DNA from: Chaetorhynchus papuensis
Taxonomy: Eukaryota > Chordata > Aves > Passeriformes > Rhipiduridae
Direction: 5' to 3'
Assembly: GCA_013396525.1 (NCBI GenBank)
Contig: VWYX01000257.1
Coordinates: 868,001-932,000 of the forward strand
Length of the DNA: 64,000 bases
Within the stretch, counting starts at the first letter, position 1, and the number at the start of each line of letters is the position of its first letter. This document shows positions 1 to 14,000 of this stretch, piece after piece. A program made the position numbers and the translations under genes. The notes beneath the pieces are model-generated. The model made no database searches. It was not told the DNA's origin and was given only the letters and a program-made list of their open reading frames with translations.

Positions 1-2497
1 TGAAGAGCAACAAAGTGACTTCTCATGTTTTCTAATCTCCTCCAAATGTTTTACCTCAGACCTGTGTCTGCTCTTAGTTCTTATAGACACAGGCAGTCTG
101 CAAAATCTATTATTCTTCTCTGGCAGTGAACCTTAATACTGGGACTCCATAACACTTACTTGTTAATGGTTGATTAATGAATTGTAGATAATAAAGCTCC
201 TATCTGAAGTTAACAAACATCTGTGAGGGATTTATTTGAATACTCTCACCTCAGCAGCTGGCTCACCTCAATATTTGTTGAAATTAATGAACAAGTGCAA
301 AGTTTAAAAGGGCAGGAAATACTTAGAAGCCAAGTCAGTTTGTATTTTTATACCACTTTATATGTCAGGTGTCCCTGGTTTATATACAGGGCACTTTCAT
401 AAAACGTAGTGGCACTTTGGACAGACTTACTCTGGGGCATTTTAAAGTTTATTAATGCTATTTATTCATAGAAACCATTGTGACATCTGGAGATGGCTAT
501 TTAGGCATTCAGAGGACTGAGGCTTTTTGATGGTAGTGTTATCGTAGCTGTGATGACACAAGGATGTGAGCAAGGCAAGATGATCTCGCTGGAAAAACCA
601 GATGCTTCTTTGTGCCCTTGTCCTCCTACCCAGTCCTGAAAGAGAGGCAAGTCTGAAAGTCTTGTGTGCTTAAAAGCTCGTTGTCTTTTTCTCCAGCTAT
701 ATAATTTGGTTTAATTAACACTCAGCTTTCCTTACAAATGTTGCCTTGCCTTGTCAATCACATAGAAGGAGTTACATGATATTTGGCCTGCAGAAGAATT
801 TGGGGATATCTGTATGGCATGGTGGTGCAGAAAGGGGAAATGGTGCTGTAATCCATGCCTCACTTGACTTGTACCTGCAGGCAGAAGACAAACATAGTAA
901 ATAGTATAGATACTATAGTGGAATTTGGGCCCTTACATCCATGAGATGAAAATTTGCAGACCACCATTGCCACGTGTTCCTGTTTCTCTTCTTTTTTTTC
1001 TGTACAGCTTCTTTTTCATCACGAAATTGTGATGAATAGCCATGTAAAGACTCTTCCACATTATCAGATGTCCTCTTCAGAAGCATTTTGAGCAAGGTTA
1101 TTGTAGAAATACGTTGGAAAAGTAAGCTTTTGGTATTTTTCTTGGCTCATATTCAGGTGCAGAAAAAATAAGTTCGATTGTTAACTCCATTAATGTGTAT
1201 GAAATCAGAGAAGGATTTGGGTTTGTTATATTTGTCCCCAAACTTGTTCTGCAGTTGTGATTTTCCTCTTTCTTGGTGTCTTTTAGTGAAACCTACACAA
1301 CTTAATGATATAGTTCAGTGCAATACAAATTACATGCTTGAAACAGAAATGTCTGAGGCCACGATTTAAAGCATCAGGTATTGTCATCTCAAATAATTGA
1401 TACAGAAGAATAAAGACCTGTTGCAAGTCAAATTTTCAGCTTTTGTTCTGCTGTCCCTTGAAACAGTTTTCACATGTGCCAAAATCGATGTTTTTGCTCT
1501 GCATTGGTGGTCTTCTGCCTGCATCTCTGATACTTCACAGGGACAGCCAAACTCTGTGCTGCAGTCGCCAGCAGCTTCCCCTTTTCTATTGCACACCTCA
1601 ACAGATCTTTGAAGGTGGTATTTTTACATGCTGAAACTAAGTAATATAATTTCACAATTTCTGAGTCTGGAAGACCATTTATAGATCTGTGTCTCTACAC
1701 ATTAAAGGTGTTAAAATACTGAAAATGTAACCACTCTTTTTTACACTATGAAGTGTGTTTATGATGTTATTTTGGTGTAAGCTGGAAGCACAGGCTGTTT
1801 AAAAAAAACCCCAAAGGATATTTTTTAGAAAGTTTATGAATAAATCCCTAAAGAACCTGAAAAGGAAGTTCCTAAAATATTACCCCTACTCAATTTTGTT
1901 ATGTAGCTTTTATGGTTGAAGAAGTGGAAGGTAAAAACTGAAGATCTCACAAGTTTCCAAGGTGTTTTCTGCCCTTGTTTACATAGAATAATGTTATGCC
2001 ATTCACAGAGAGGCTGTTCTTCCTTCTTCCAGTGCACAGTAAGTGATTCTGGCGTGTCATCTTCTAGGGATCCTGTGCCAAAGGCTAAATATCCCAGATA
2101 ACGAAGATCATATGTGTAATCTAGTAATACATTCCACTTGGCGTGAATCAAATACAGAGTGTTCCCAGAGTCTTGGACATTGTGTTATTAGGGTTTTAGT
2201 CAGAAGATATGTGGATGATCCAAGCTATGCGACTAAAAGAAGACAAAAATAGAGACTTTTAATAAATGTAAATTGCCAGAAGGCCTTAACTGTCTCTTTT
2301 TCACAGGGAAGATGAGTAGTTGGTGTTTCAGGCAAAACTGATAGCAGGGAGGAAGGGGATAAAAGTTCATTGCAAGTAAGCGTCTTGTTAGGTGGCTATT
2401 TCAGTTGTGATAGTTCTGCTCATTCTTCACTCATTTCCATGCTAGTGACTGATTTTTCCTCTCAGTGTGATCTCTGCGAGGTGCGTTTGGCTGCTGA
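1..2497. other. Non-coding, nothing recognised
   Basis: A+T-rich unique-looking sequence with only short chance open frames. Probably intron of, or upstream of, ARHGAP20. No repeat family recognised. Confidence 0.6.
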
Positions 2498-2625
2498 GGC
2501 GATGGAGACGGACGGAGCACAGGCCGCTCCCGGGCCGCGTGCCGCAGCCGTTTTTACCTGCTGCTGCAGGACGAGGCCCTCATGCAGAGGCTCTCCTACC
2601 TCCTCTCCTGCCTGCCCATGCGGAG
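2498..2625 (+). other. Candidate upstream exon in CpG-rich patch
   Basis: After an in-frame stop at 2495-2497 the frame stays open into a GTGGGT donor at 2626. It encodes a helical-looking RFYLLLQDEALMQRLSYLL and then SCLPMR, with an ATG at 2582 and a possible acceptor AG at 2546-2547. The donor leaves two bases (AG), the phase needed to join the ARHGAP20 exon at 15601 (AG+G, Arg). CpG is dense between 2480 and 2560, which would suit an alternative first exon. I do not recognise the peptide, it does not resemble the N-terminus I recall for mammalian ARHGAP20, and all three frames are open here because of base composition. Confidence 0.25.
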
Positions 2626-5196
2626 GTGGGTGTTGCTCCTGCACAGCCCCCAGGCACCACGGTGGCATTTGCTGCACTGTGGACTCTAGATGGCACGTCC
2701 CTGGCGGAGGCCGCCCGTGCCAGGCAGAGGGCTGGCACGCTGGGCCAGGGCCGCCATGGCCTGGCCGGACGATGGTGCCGCTGCTGGTGGCTCGTGGGGC
2801 ACGGCTTTGGGCCACCCAGCCCTGGGGTGGCTTGGGACAGGTTGTGCCTCTCCCAGGGGTTTGCAGGGCTGTGAGGGGCAAAGGCCATGCTGTGTGCCTG
2901 TGCTGGTTTCCATGCGTGCCTTCCACGTGTGGTCGGTGGGAGTTTTTCCCCGGCGCAGCTGCTCGCTGCCGGCGGGATGAGGGGGGCTCACAGCCAGAGC
3001 GGGAGTTGGCATGGACAGGTACCATCCCAGCTGGCTCCAGCTAGTCATCAAAGAGGGAATATCCTATTCCTAGAGACTCAGTCACCAAAGCAAATGAAAG
3101 TTTCTTTGCTTCTGGGTCTAATTCTTAGATTTAATTCAGTCTCAAAACAGCTGATCGGGATTTTTTTGAGATTTTTTTATTTCGTGAAAAGTTTTGATGT
3201 TTTAACGTTTTATGCTTAATCAGAATGGACAGAAATTTCTGTATGAGAACTTCCCTGGATTTCTCCTCTCAGTATGTCATGTTTCCCTATGTAAGGTAAG
3301 CATATATGAATTTGTAGAAAAATAGTAAATTTTTTTAATCTCTATTTTGTATTTAATGCTCTTCCTTTTTAATGGAATTACACATAATTAAAACAACTTG
3401 TGATGATATTCTCCAAGTTGTCAGTTTCTAGTATATCTAATTCATGCTTGATTAAAGGCTAATTATAACACTGGAGTATTGCTTCCTTAAATCATGCATT
3501 TGAACAAAAAAGTTACTTTTACATAATAATAGCTGAGGATAAAATTTTATTAACTGTTAACAAGGTGAACTTTCTGAGGCCTCAGATGGCCTTTTAACTT
3601 GGAGATTGGCAATCCTGCCCCTCTGCTGTGTTTTTTCTGTTTTGTTTTGTGTGAGTGTGTGTGTGCCTATGTTTGTTTTTGATAAAACCCCTCAGTTCTT
3701 CATTTACGACCTACAAACTGGCTTATAGCGATGTTTGTACATCTGGAGATTGAAATGAGCTGCGGCTTTTGGAGATATGCTGCTTTTTTATTAAAAGGAA
3801 AGGACTAGAGGTAACAAGAAGGAAGGCTTGGACGCAGGGTTTTAGAGGGATTGGAGTTTAAATAAGGGATTAATTTTACAATAAAGGACTAATATTTTAA
3901 CACCAGTGCCTTAAGCCGATTCCCTTTTGGAGAGAGTTGTGGCAGTTTTAACATGAAGACAGTGAGGGGCAGTGCTCATCAGGATGAGTGCAGGGCTCTG
4001 CTTGTCCAGATGTCTCAGTGTCCACATGTGCTTTTGGCTGCAGCCCATTTAAAGGACTTTTTGGATTAGGCCTTGAGGCCTGGCAGGATGCAGCTGTTGT
4101 CCAGCCATTGTGTATTGCTGATTTTAGACAATAAAATCTCTGCCAAGTGACAGTCTGGCCAAGCAGTTTGGGCAGCGGCATACCTGAGGAAATCACAGAC
4201 CAACTCGCTCAGACTGCTTTGTGCTCATTTATCTTGTGTAAACAAGCAGAAAGGCTCTAATGATGTGCAGGCTGATGTGCAGCCTCTGGTGCCCTCACCT
4301 CTGACAAGGGCCAGCATTAAACACCCGCTGAACTCTCCTTCGGGCTGATATGGCATTACTCCAGCTGTGTCCTCGTGGTGCACAAAGCTGCTGGTGAGGG
4401 ATTTTAATCACATCGTGGGAGTAACAGTCTGTATTTAGGTATCTCCTGTGCCCATTATTAAGTGTTTGAGTGCTGGGGGCTAGATCCAGTAAAGAATAAA
4501 AAGCCTCAAGAGCAAGACTCTAAACGCATGACAGAAAGACATCATCTCAGGGGCTTCCTGACCTCTCAAGTACCTCTGTTCTTTAGACACTGTTGTGCTG
4601 CCCAGAGAGCTTATCAAACTCCTGGAGTTTTGCTTTTGCACATCCCAGTACAGCATAACTGTTGGCAGCACTGGACAGGTAGTTATCATCGTAAGGCGTA
4701 GAGATGTGGGCGATCCTCTAACAGCTTTTTTCCTCAGCTCAGATCACTGGCAGAGCAGGAGATTCTGACTAACCTGACCGAGTTGCTATGTGAAAAACTC
4801 ATTGAATAAATAGGTGGGCAGTCCGTTATGGGAGAGCAAACAGGTGCATGTGGGTCCATGCATGTTCATAAGGAATCGGGGTCACTACGCTTGCAATAGC
4901 TGGCAGCAGCAGGCATGAAGAGTAATCTCTTCACTGTAATAGGATAATTCCTGTGCTGTAGTAGTAGTATCAAAATACAATTTAAAGCCCTAGAGGCAAG
5001 GCAAAGCCAGATTTGTTCTTACTACAGCTGGACATGTTAAGTGACAGTCCTGTATTCCATGTTGGCACCCATATCATTCATCCCTGTTGGAGAAGTGGTC
5101 CTTACAAACTGAAGCCAGTATAGGGGCTGAGCAGATCCTCTCTTCGTGTCTGTGGTGGGGCTTTGTGTGGAGTTCATCCCACTGTGTCCCACAGTT

Positions 5197-5431
5197 TATA
5201 GAATCACAGGATGGCTTGTGTTTGGAACGGACCTTGAAGATCATCTAGTTCTGAGCTCCCTGCCATGGACAGGGACACCTTCTACTAGACCAGGTTGCTC
5301 ATGGCCCCATCCAACCTAGCCTTGAACACATCCAGGGATGGGGCATCTGCAGCTTCTCTGGACAACCTGTTCCAGTGCCTCCCCACCCTCACAGTATAGA
5401 GTTCTTCCTAACATCTGATCTAAACCTACCT
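5197..5431 (-). mobile_element. CR1 LINE fragment, 3' end, minus strand
   Basis: It begins with the reverse complement of the CR1 3' end (ATAGAATCACAGGATGG) and continues through the recognisable motifs CCATGGACAGGGACACC, GCCCCATCCAACCTAG and CAGGGATGGGGCATC. About 235 bases of a 5'-truncated element; moderately diverged from the family pattern as recalled. No long target duplication is expected for CR1. Confidence 0.92.
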
Positions 5432-6285
5432 AGCCAAATTGCTTCTTCAATAATGGGAAAATCAGAGCCTAAAGGAGAAGGACTATTAAACAAAGAAACT
5501 TTGAGAGACTGTGAGCCCACTGGTATTACCCAATAAGTGAGTGAGGTGACTGACAGGCAGTAAACCCAGGCAGTCAACTAGAAAATGCCATTTCCTGTTG
5601 AAAGGACATGATCACACAAGTGCCTTACTCTTGCCCGTCTCTGTAGCCTGTGTGACATAGCTGGAGATGTTAGGGTTGGCAGAAACATGTAGGCTCACTG
5701 ACAGCCATTCATGGTGGTCCAGAAGGCATTTCTAAAGATGCCTTCACCAGTCCTTTTACCTCATGTGCACATCAGCTTTAAATTACCTGTTTCTGTAGAG
5801 ATCTGCAGAATGTCCTAGCTATTTTTGGTAACCCAGAATTCCTGGCTGTTATATGACCTGTGCTGAACTCTTGTAATACACTTTACAAGAAGATATATGA
5901 AAACCCCTTTTGAATAAAAGGTTAGTTTCATCCGTGAGGTAAGTCAAAGTCAATGGAGCTGAGCCAGGCTTTTAAATGTTCTAGTTGTGATTAAGTGGGA
6001 TTAATTCTCCTAATTGCAATTACTGCTTCTCAAAAAAGTTAAGGTAGGACAAAAAGCTTATCCCTTCAGCCTGCTAAAATAATGCTGGGTCTCATAGTGA
6101 GACGTGGATGAACCTGAGATCCCAGAGTGCTCCTCTGTCTGCCTTCTCAGAACAGGTAGGAAGAAGCTTGGTTGGTAGTAGCAGAGGTAGCCTGTGCATC
6201 CAGGCTTCTTGTAGGCCACAAGAAGCTCCAAAAAGCCCAGACACTGATGGTGCAGAACTGTAGAGCTGGGGTGTTAAGTTTTGGC

Positions 6286-6395
6286 CTTTTCTTTCCCCTT
6301 TGTTCATCCTACTTTTTTTACCTATTTTTTTCTTTATTATCTTTCTTTTTTTTTCCCAAAGGTCACTTTTTTGGTGACTTTTTTTTTTTTTTGGT
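6286..6395. repeat. Pyrimidine-rich low-complexity tract
   Basis: About 110 bases almost wholly of T and C on the plus strand, with several T runs of 7-15. It encodes only a false lysine- or phenylalanine-rich frame. No gene nearby. Confidence 0.9.
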
Positions 6396-9300
6396 CTGAA
6401 CAATGAAATCTGTTTGGCTAGACAGTGTCTGGAATGGCATTTCCCTGGTGCAACTGGGATGAGAGAGTAACTCAAGGTGGTGCTGCTATGTCAGTCAGTA
6501 ATAATGAGTGGGAACTGCAGTGGTGAACAGAGGATTGATTCTTCCAAAGGCCAGAAAGCTTTTATTGACTTCTGCATGTGAATGTGTCCTCTCCCAAACC
6601 TCTTCCTTGCTCAGGGGGCCTTAGAGCAAAACCCCTTGAACTTGTTGGCTGCTGGCAGAGCTGTATAGCAGGACTGAAGAACACCCACACTGCAAGAGCT
6701 TTTCAATAGGATTTAAATATCTTGCCCTAAATTCTTTTCTGGTGGAAATAGGCAAAATATGACCAAAACGTGTGGTGCTAATTTATACCAATAGAGAATT
6801 TTGCCCTGGTGTTAAATTTTCAGAGTAAACACCTTGCGGCTGTTTGTTAAAATAAAACAAAAAGCCTTGGAAACAAACCAGACCACAAGTGTGTTTCCTG
6901 TCTCCAGCCTCCACGCTGTAGTACATGCTTGCTCTGCAGAGAATATTGTCCTTTTGGCTATGTAAAAATTACTTAAGTGCAGCTTTGTTTTCAGTTAAGC
7001 TGCCAAGCTTCCATCCTGAAATGTGTGAGGATTTTGTTTTAATGATGCATTTCACCCTACAGCTATGTGATATTTTACTGCCAGACTACAGAAAAGTAAT
7101 ACAGTTACGTGCCTCAGCACCTGAAACATTTAGCGCAAACCACGTTATTCATCATAATAATTTTTATTATGTTTCATAAGGTTTTGACATCATGCAGAGA
7201 TGATACAAAACAATTTTTAGAATCCTATTATAATTTAAGTTGGAATATTTTTGTCAATATATATTACATTAAAATGTGCACACTGGATTTTTAAAACAGA
7301 GGAGTGATATCCAATTTCATAAATATAAGTTTTAGCTCTGATTTCTGCCCTAAAATGTAGATTTGTCTATTTATCTGAGTAAAACTTGCTCCCAATTTCA
7401 ATTAATATACATCTTCCTTCCATTGTCCCGGCTCGTGCTTGCCCTACCAATGCTGGAGAGTGGGTTGCAGCACATTTTGGTCTGAAGTCTCTGTGACCCT
7501 GTTGGGACTCACTGCTTGATCTTGGGTGTAATTTTCTGAGGTCCAGCTGCTTGCCTGGGTAGAGTGAGGACAGCCCTGTGCTGGAGGCTGTGAACTGAGG
7601 CTGATAACGTGCTCCAGGTCAGAGGACTTGCTGTGAGATCCACAGGCACAGTCCATAAGGGAAAATGCAGGGGTTAGGGGTGACTGCCCCATATTTGTTC
7701 AAGTACATGACTTGTGAAAAAGAAGCTGCAACCAGAAAGAACACTTGTAAAGTAGAATCAGGCATTGTAAAACTTAGTAACTGAAGCTCTTTGAAAAACC
7801 AATCAGATGTCACTTGTTCCATGGTACGAAAGCCACTGTACCCGCAACGGTGATGGCCTGGGGGACTTTAAAGGAGTGCTGCAGAAAATAGACTTGCTAT
7901 TTCTGGAATGCTGCACTGTTTTCACAAAGTGCTGCTTCAACTGCATAAGATTTACCAAAGATAACAGCATGGAAACATGCCCAGCATCCTCAGAACGAAG
8001 CTCCCTTGGCATAGCAGGGATCAATTGACAGCAGATCTTCAGAAATGGGTTGGCAGCCCATGTGATTAAGAGAGTTTTATGCTTGTTTATTAAAGTCCCT
8101 TCTATAAATAGTCAGTGTAAGTTTACAACTGCATACTAACTTTGTGCTGGCCCACATCTTACCTACCACCTTCCTGGAAAACACTCCTACCCTCCCAGCT
8201 CGTACATTTTGTGCTTTCTTTCACCCTCCAAGTGTAATTATTACTTATTAGAATAAAGTGCTGTATAAACATAGATGAAGTGCATATTCAGGATCATGAG
8301 GATTTGAAGTGGGCAGATCCTGAGCATGTGGGTGACTTGCCAAGGGCACTGGTTGTGGTTTGGAGGCAGTGACAGAAAGGAGCAGTTAGCACCTTTAAAA
8401 ATGCAGAGGATTTTATATCTCTGTCTCTCTATATATATCCATAGCTATACATGTCTGTCTAAGTAGGGCTCTGAGCTGCAGATTGCTCCTTGTGGGTGAG
8501 CCTTGTCTGTGTGTTGCCTTGTTCGTGGCAACGGGAGCTGTGAATGCTCATCCCTGAGGCCAGCAGGGCTTTGCATGGTTGTGCTGAACAGGCAGTGGGG
8601 ATGGAGCAGGCTGGACTCAGCAAGTCATGGGAAATGGGCATGGCTGTTGGCATCCCTGTTTTCAGCTCCTTACTCCATCTATAGACGTTTTGTAAGTTTG
8701 TGTCAAGCCAGAAGCCATCACAAGGACATCTCCAGGCAGAGAATGTTATTGTGCAGTACTGTGTTGTATCGCCCTGTTTCTCCCTTTTCCATCTACAGCT
8801 GGATGATCAAGCACCTACACAGGGCTTTGCTTGTTCCTCAGGTGTTTTTCAAAGACAAAGCCCCTTGCTGGCAAATTTTGGAGGTAGGTCTGCGAATGGG
8901 TGTAGAGCAGTTGTAGCTTCCTTTCTCTTCACGGCTGTTGTAGCCTGAGGAGTGACTCTTCAAGCCATATGCTTTAATAAGCTGCCAGCATGGTAGAAAC
9001 TAAATTAATCAGGAGTATGAGCAGGACTATCTCCATTTTCCTGAGTTCAGGCCCAAGCATGGGCAGTTGTTTTCAGTGTACAAGAAAAGCTCTTCTTTCT
9101 TTTTCACTCTTCACTTTTAGTGTACAGAGTGCATTGATCTGTTTTGTGTGATTATTCTAACAAAGTCTGGGATGATTGTGTCAAGTTGGCTAGAATACAG
9201 TTCAAGTCACATCCGGATTACCATTTATGATGAAAATCAATGTGTGTTGAAGTCCTGAAGTCTTAACATTGCCCTTTGGTGCACTGTAAGGAGTGCTGCA

Positions 9301-10179
9301 AGGTGAGTCAGTACTCACTGCTGAGTTACAGATTTGGTTGAGTTTTTTGTTCCACCTTATCTCACCTTATTTGGCGACCTCTTGCACACCAAATTGGAGC
9401 TCTTTGCTTTTGGTTAGTTAAAGAATTGTTCTCATTACCTTATTAAGTTAAGTGTCCTGAGTGCAAAACACCCTCTAGCCACACAATATGGGTAGTATGT
9501 CTGATGTGTTAAAGGATTTCCAGCAGTAAACCGTCTTGGCTTCCAAGCTCCAGTTAGCAGGTCCTGCCTCATTAGCAAAAATACAAAGAAAGCATCTATT
9601 AAGCTGCTATTGAAGTTCCTTCTCACAGAACTTTTTAGGAGCTTAAGGGTCTGAGTAGGAGGCACTCAGAAAAAAGTGCAAGCATTGTTACCTGATTTCC
9701 AATATATTAAGAAAGTGGAGGAACATACCTTCTAAATCAGGCTTACTTTTGGGGGTATCTCTGCTGGTCACAAATGACATGTTTTCCCTGACTGATAATC
9801 CATTTTGGCAAAAACCTGTAATGTGGGCTGAACTGTAGACATTTCTTACAGTGCAGGTAGCATCTGTTTTCACTAGCCTTGAAAAGATGTGAGTAGCTCC
9901 TGCTTCTCTCAGTGGGCTGCTCTAGCCCAAAGCTGTGACTCAGTGATGGTAAAGTAAATGTTTTACTGAGAGACGCTGAAGTTGAAAGTTCATTGGCTTT
10001 ATTATTCCTAAAAGATAAATTGCTTATTCTTTAGAGCCATCCAAAACTGGCCTTTGAGATATACAAAATAAGTCTGTTGTCTCTGAAAACTGTGAGGAAG
10101 GTTAGCAGGTGCTCTGCTTGTAGCCTGTAGCCAAAACAAGGTTAGATTTATGCTGCAAGCTGCAAGCTCTGCGTGTGTG

Positions 10180-11008
10180 GGCAGATCCTCTTCAATGTCT
10201 TCATAAATGACTTGGACACAGGACTTGAAGGTACACTTACGTGGGTTTGCCAATGACACCAAACTGGGAGGAGCTGTTGACTCCCTGGAAGGCAGAGAGG
10301 CCCTGCAGAGAGACCTAGGCAAATCAGAGATGTGGTCAGTCACCAACTGTATGAAGTTTAATAACAAGGGCAAGTGCTGGATTCTGCACCTGCGATGGGG
10401 CAGCCCTGGATGTATGGACTGACTGGGGAGTGAGAGGCTGGAAAGCAGCCCAGGGGAAAGTGGATCTGGCAGTCCTGGTCAATGACAAGTTGAATATGAG
10501 TCAGCAGTGCCCTTTNNNNNNNNNNNNNNNNNNNNNNNNNNNNNNNNNNNNNNNNNNNNNNNNNNNNNNNNNNNNNNNNNNNNNNNNNNNNNNNNNNNNN
10601 NNNNNNNNNNNNNNNNNNNNNNNNNNNNNNNNNNNNNNNNNNNNNNNNNNNNNNNNNNNNNNNNNNNNNNNNNNNNNNNNNNNNNNNNNNNNNNNNNNNN
10701 NNNNNNNNNNNNNNNNNNNNNNNNNNNNNNNNNNNNNNNNNNNNNNNNNNNNNNNNNNNNNNNNNNNNNNNNNNNNNNNNNNNNNNNNNNNNNNNNNNNN
10801 NNNNNNNNNNNNNNNNNNNNNNNNNNNNNNNNNNNNNNNNNNNNNNNNNNNNNNNNNNNNNNNNNNNNNNNNNNNNNNNNNNNNNNNNNNNNNNNNNNNN
10901 NNNNNNNNNNNNNNNNNNNNNNNNNNNNNNNNNNNNNNNNNNNNNNNNNNNNNNNNNNNNGTCCCTTCCAACTCAAGCTGTTCTGCGACTTTATGATTGA
11001 ATGATTCT
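10180..11008 (+). mobile_element. CR1 LINE fragment with reverse-transcriptase remnant, interrupted by gap
   Basis: The stretch before the gap encodes, with frameshifts, the CR1 ORF2 reverse-transcriptase region: LFNVFINDLD, then FANDTKLGGAVDSLEGREA and MKFNNKGKCWILHL, then LVNDKLNMSQQC. The catalytic FADD motif is changed to FAND and the frame shifts several times, so it is a dead copy. After the gap, TCCCTTCCAACTCAAGC and a degenerate ATTCT-type tail mark the CR1 3' end on the plus strand. It is 5'-truncated near 10180. Confidence 0.92.
10516..10960. other. Assembly gap (445 N)
   Basis: Run of 445 undetermined bases inside a CR1 element. Open frames reported across it are artefacts of the Ns. 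If the N count reflects true length, the element would be about 830 bases. Confidence 1.
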
Positions 11009-11050
11009 CATGGGTCCCTTCCACCTCAGGATATTCTGTGTTTCTGTGCT
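11009..11050 (+). mobile_element. Second CR1-like 3' tail next to the first
   Basis: Directly after the CR1 end comes CATGGGTCCCTTCCACCTCA and GGATATTCTGTGTTTCTGTG, which again looks like a CR1 3' terminus with degenerate ATTCTGTG repeats. It could be a second short insertion or a variant extended tail. Confidence 0.55.
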
Positions 11051-14000
11051 TGATTGTATGAAAACTGGAAAGAGCCTCTGGTCGTTACTTGAGCTTCAGC
11101 ACCAGTGGAGGCATGCAGGATTTATACGTACAGTACATATTTGTGTACCTACAGTACATATTTGTGAAATGAGTGTAGGCCAAGTTGTTCGCTGTCAGAG
11201 GAATTTGGAATGGTATTACGTATGTGTTTGACAGACCAAGTGCAGCCTCACACGTGGCTGGGCTGTTTCAGGTTTCAGCCTTTTGAATAGCTGTCATTTC
11301 ACTGCTCTGCTAATGAGAAGGTGAATTGCTCACCTGTCTCTTTAGAAGGACTTCAGAGGTTAAAAAGAGAAATGGCATTTTATTTCAATAGGTGTCAGTT
11401 GTGTGGAGAGCACTGGTGCTGAATCATAAGAGGAAGAAGTCGACTTCTGTGGCTGCAGAGAGAGCGTCAGTGGAGAGAAGTTGTGGCAGAGAGCAATAAC
11501 CAAAACAATGGAGTGAGGTTTAGGATGGAGCATGAGCAGTCTGTGAGAGGGATGTCATGTAGCTGAGATACCTGCTGCAGCTCATTCCTGCTTAGCTACC
11601 TAGGAACAGGTTGTTCCCCTGAGGCATCTTAGAGCTTAATCTAAATCAATTAAAGGCTGAAGTCATCATCAGCTGAAACCAGGGGAAAGCTGGCATAAAT
11701 GACATCTGGATCATGGGTTTAGTAACCACTTAACATGTTAAGCTCTCCTTCAAAAAGTGTAATTTCTTTCATTGTTTTCACTACAAACAGAGAATAAAGC
11801 TGACATCTCCATTAATACCAAGAATAAACATTTAGTGGGCGATGCCATTCAGGTATTGGTTTTATTGGAAACCCCAAGGAAGCTCCTCAGGAGGAAGAAG
11901 TATTTTTTGTGTTTCTATGGTTTCCGGTAAATACAGGATCAACAAAGTGAGCTCTGATGTTTGCTTTCACACTGAATTCAGCTGAGATATGTTTTTCAGT
12001 ATTTGGCTGACTACTGTAGATTTCACCCTCATATGTTTCACCTACAAAATTGGAGTGGTCTTTTAAATCATAGTGTCTTTTGAATAGGCACAAAATGCCT
12101 ATTTTGATTAATTTGAAAAATAAGAGGTATAAAAATTTATGTTCTGGAAATGCCCAGAGAGAAGTCTTCGATTATCTTTCTAATAATTTCATCCAGCACA
12201 GTGATTTTAGTCTTTTCCTGAATAGCTTGAGAATATCTCTGTAGATATCCTCAAATTACAAAATTTTCTCCTTAATTAAAATCCCACATGAAAATTTCTG
12301 ACCCCTGAAATAGTACTTTCAGAAAAAAATGTCCACTTAAGACTAGACTTTTATAATGGCAATGCCATCAAAACATCATTGTCAGCCTTCCTTCCTCACA
12401 AAGTGGAACATGACTGATTGTTGGCTCTATAGGATCCCCATCTAACCCCATCTTTCAGGAATCAGTTCACAGTTCCTTCTTAACAAACCTTGATGGCGGC
12501 TTTTTTTTCTGCCAAAATGGAAAGATGCTACTGTGTGGGATTTTTACATGTGTTAATCATAAAGTGATGTTTAAGGATACACAGGGAAGGCAGAGAGAGC
12601 CCTACATCACTGACTTTTACTTTTTATTTGTATCACAAATCATGTTGACCTGAGTTTTACCCAATTTTATTCAAAGGAGTTTTCAAAGCATCAGTATTTA
12701 CGTACTTAGCACTTTTTCAAAATTAGACCCATCTAATGGCCAGATAAATCATTGAGCCATTAAAAACTGAACTGCAAAAATACCTCTCCCATATAAATCC
12801 CTATGCCTGAGGATATTGCTGATCTGCATTTTCTTCAATATAAGAACACTTGGGTTTCGTTCATGTCTTGTAACAATGGAACATTAATTGAGAGGATCAA
12901 ACGCCTGCTTTCCAAAAGACATTTTTGTCACTGCTGACATGAATTTCCTCTGTGTTCCTTGTTCCTGGGGCATTAGAAGATTCTGGCTGAATTAATGGCT
13001 TTGATTTTTTTTCCACTTTGAAGAAAATATTGACACTTTTTTTTTTTTTAATAAGGCTTATCAGGTAAGGTCTAATATTAGCATATGTAAGGGTGCTTAT
13101 TAGAGTTCAGATGGCAGATGTGCTTGAAAGGTACTGGCTCAAAAGGCAGTTCAGTTTGCTTGACCCTGCTGGCATTACTGAACCTACTACACCTTCATTT
13201 GTGTGCCGACATGACAAAGATTTTGCTTAGTTTAATTTGAGAGGCTCCTGGGTTTATGAATCATGATGTAGAAAATGTACAAATAGGAATAATCAAACAG
13301 AATTGCCTATATGGAGACATAAAAGCCAGACTCTGTAATTGTAAAAATGCTTCTGCCAATTTGGTTACAGCAGTGTAACGTGAAAAGGATTTTCTTCACA
13401 ATTGTTGTTACTGCGTTCAAATACAGGTGAGCATATCCCTGATTTAATCTTTGAGGTAAAGGCCATGCATGGTTTTCACACAGGTGGACTCATCAGCATT
13501 CCTGAATTCTGCTTAAGTTTCTGTGCCAAGTGCTGCTAGGGAGTTAATGAAATGGAGTCCCAGTTACCGAACACTCGTTAATGAACTGGGGAGGGGGCAA
13601 TTTCTAGTCCCGTGGGAGTGGCAGGACAGGAGAGGTGCTTGTTGTTCCCCTGGCTCCTGTTGCTGGCCACACAGTGTGTATCCCTGTTATACTGGACCAA
13701 ACTCCTCCCTCTGCTTTAACCTCCACACTCCTGGACACCCCTTCCGCTTAGGAATGATCAGATAACTTAGGTTTGCATTATTCATTCTCTAAGTCATTCC
13801 TCTTCTTTCTCTCTTACCCGAAGGGGTAGGTAATAAAAGACAAGATTAAGACACAGTTTAAGACAAAATAAGTTGAGGAATTCTTTTAAAAACTCAAGAC
13901 TCTCAGCCAGAAAGGGGAATCCAAGGCCAAACAAGGCTCTCCCTAGCAGGTAGAGATCCTTGCCAGCTCCTTATACATCAGTGAAAGCGTGTCCTGCTAA

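Noticed and set aside
10430..11024. Long open frames of 156-188 codons across 10516-10960
   Set aside because: They consist almost wholly of undetermined bases in the assembly gap within a CR1 element.
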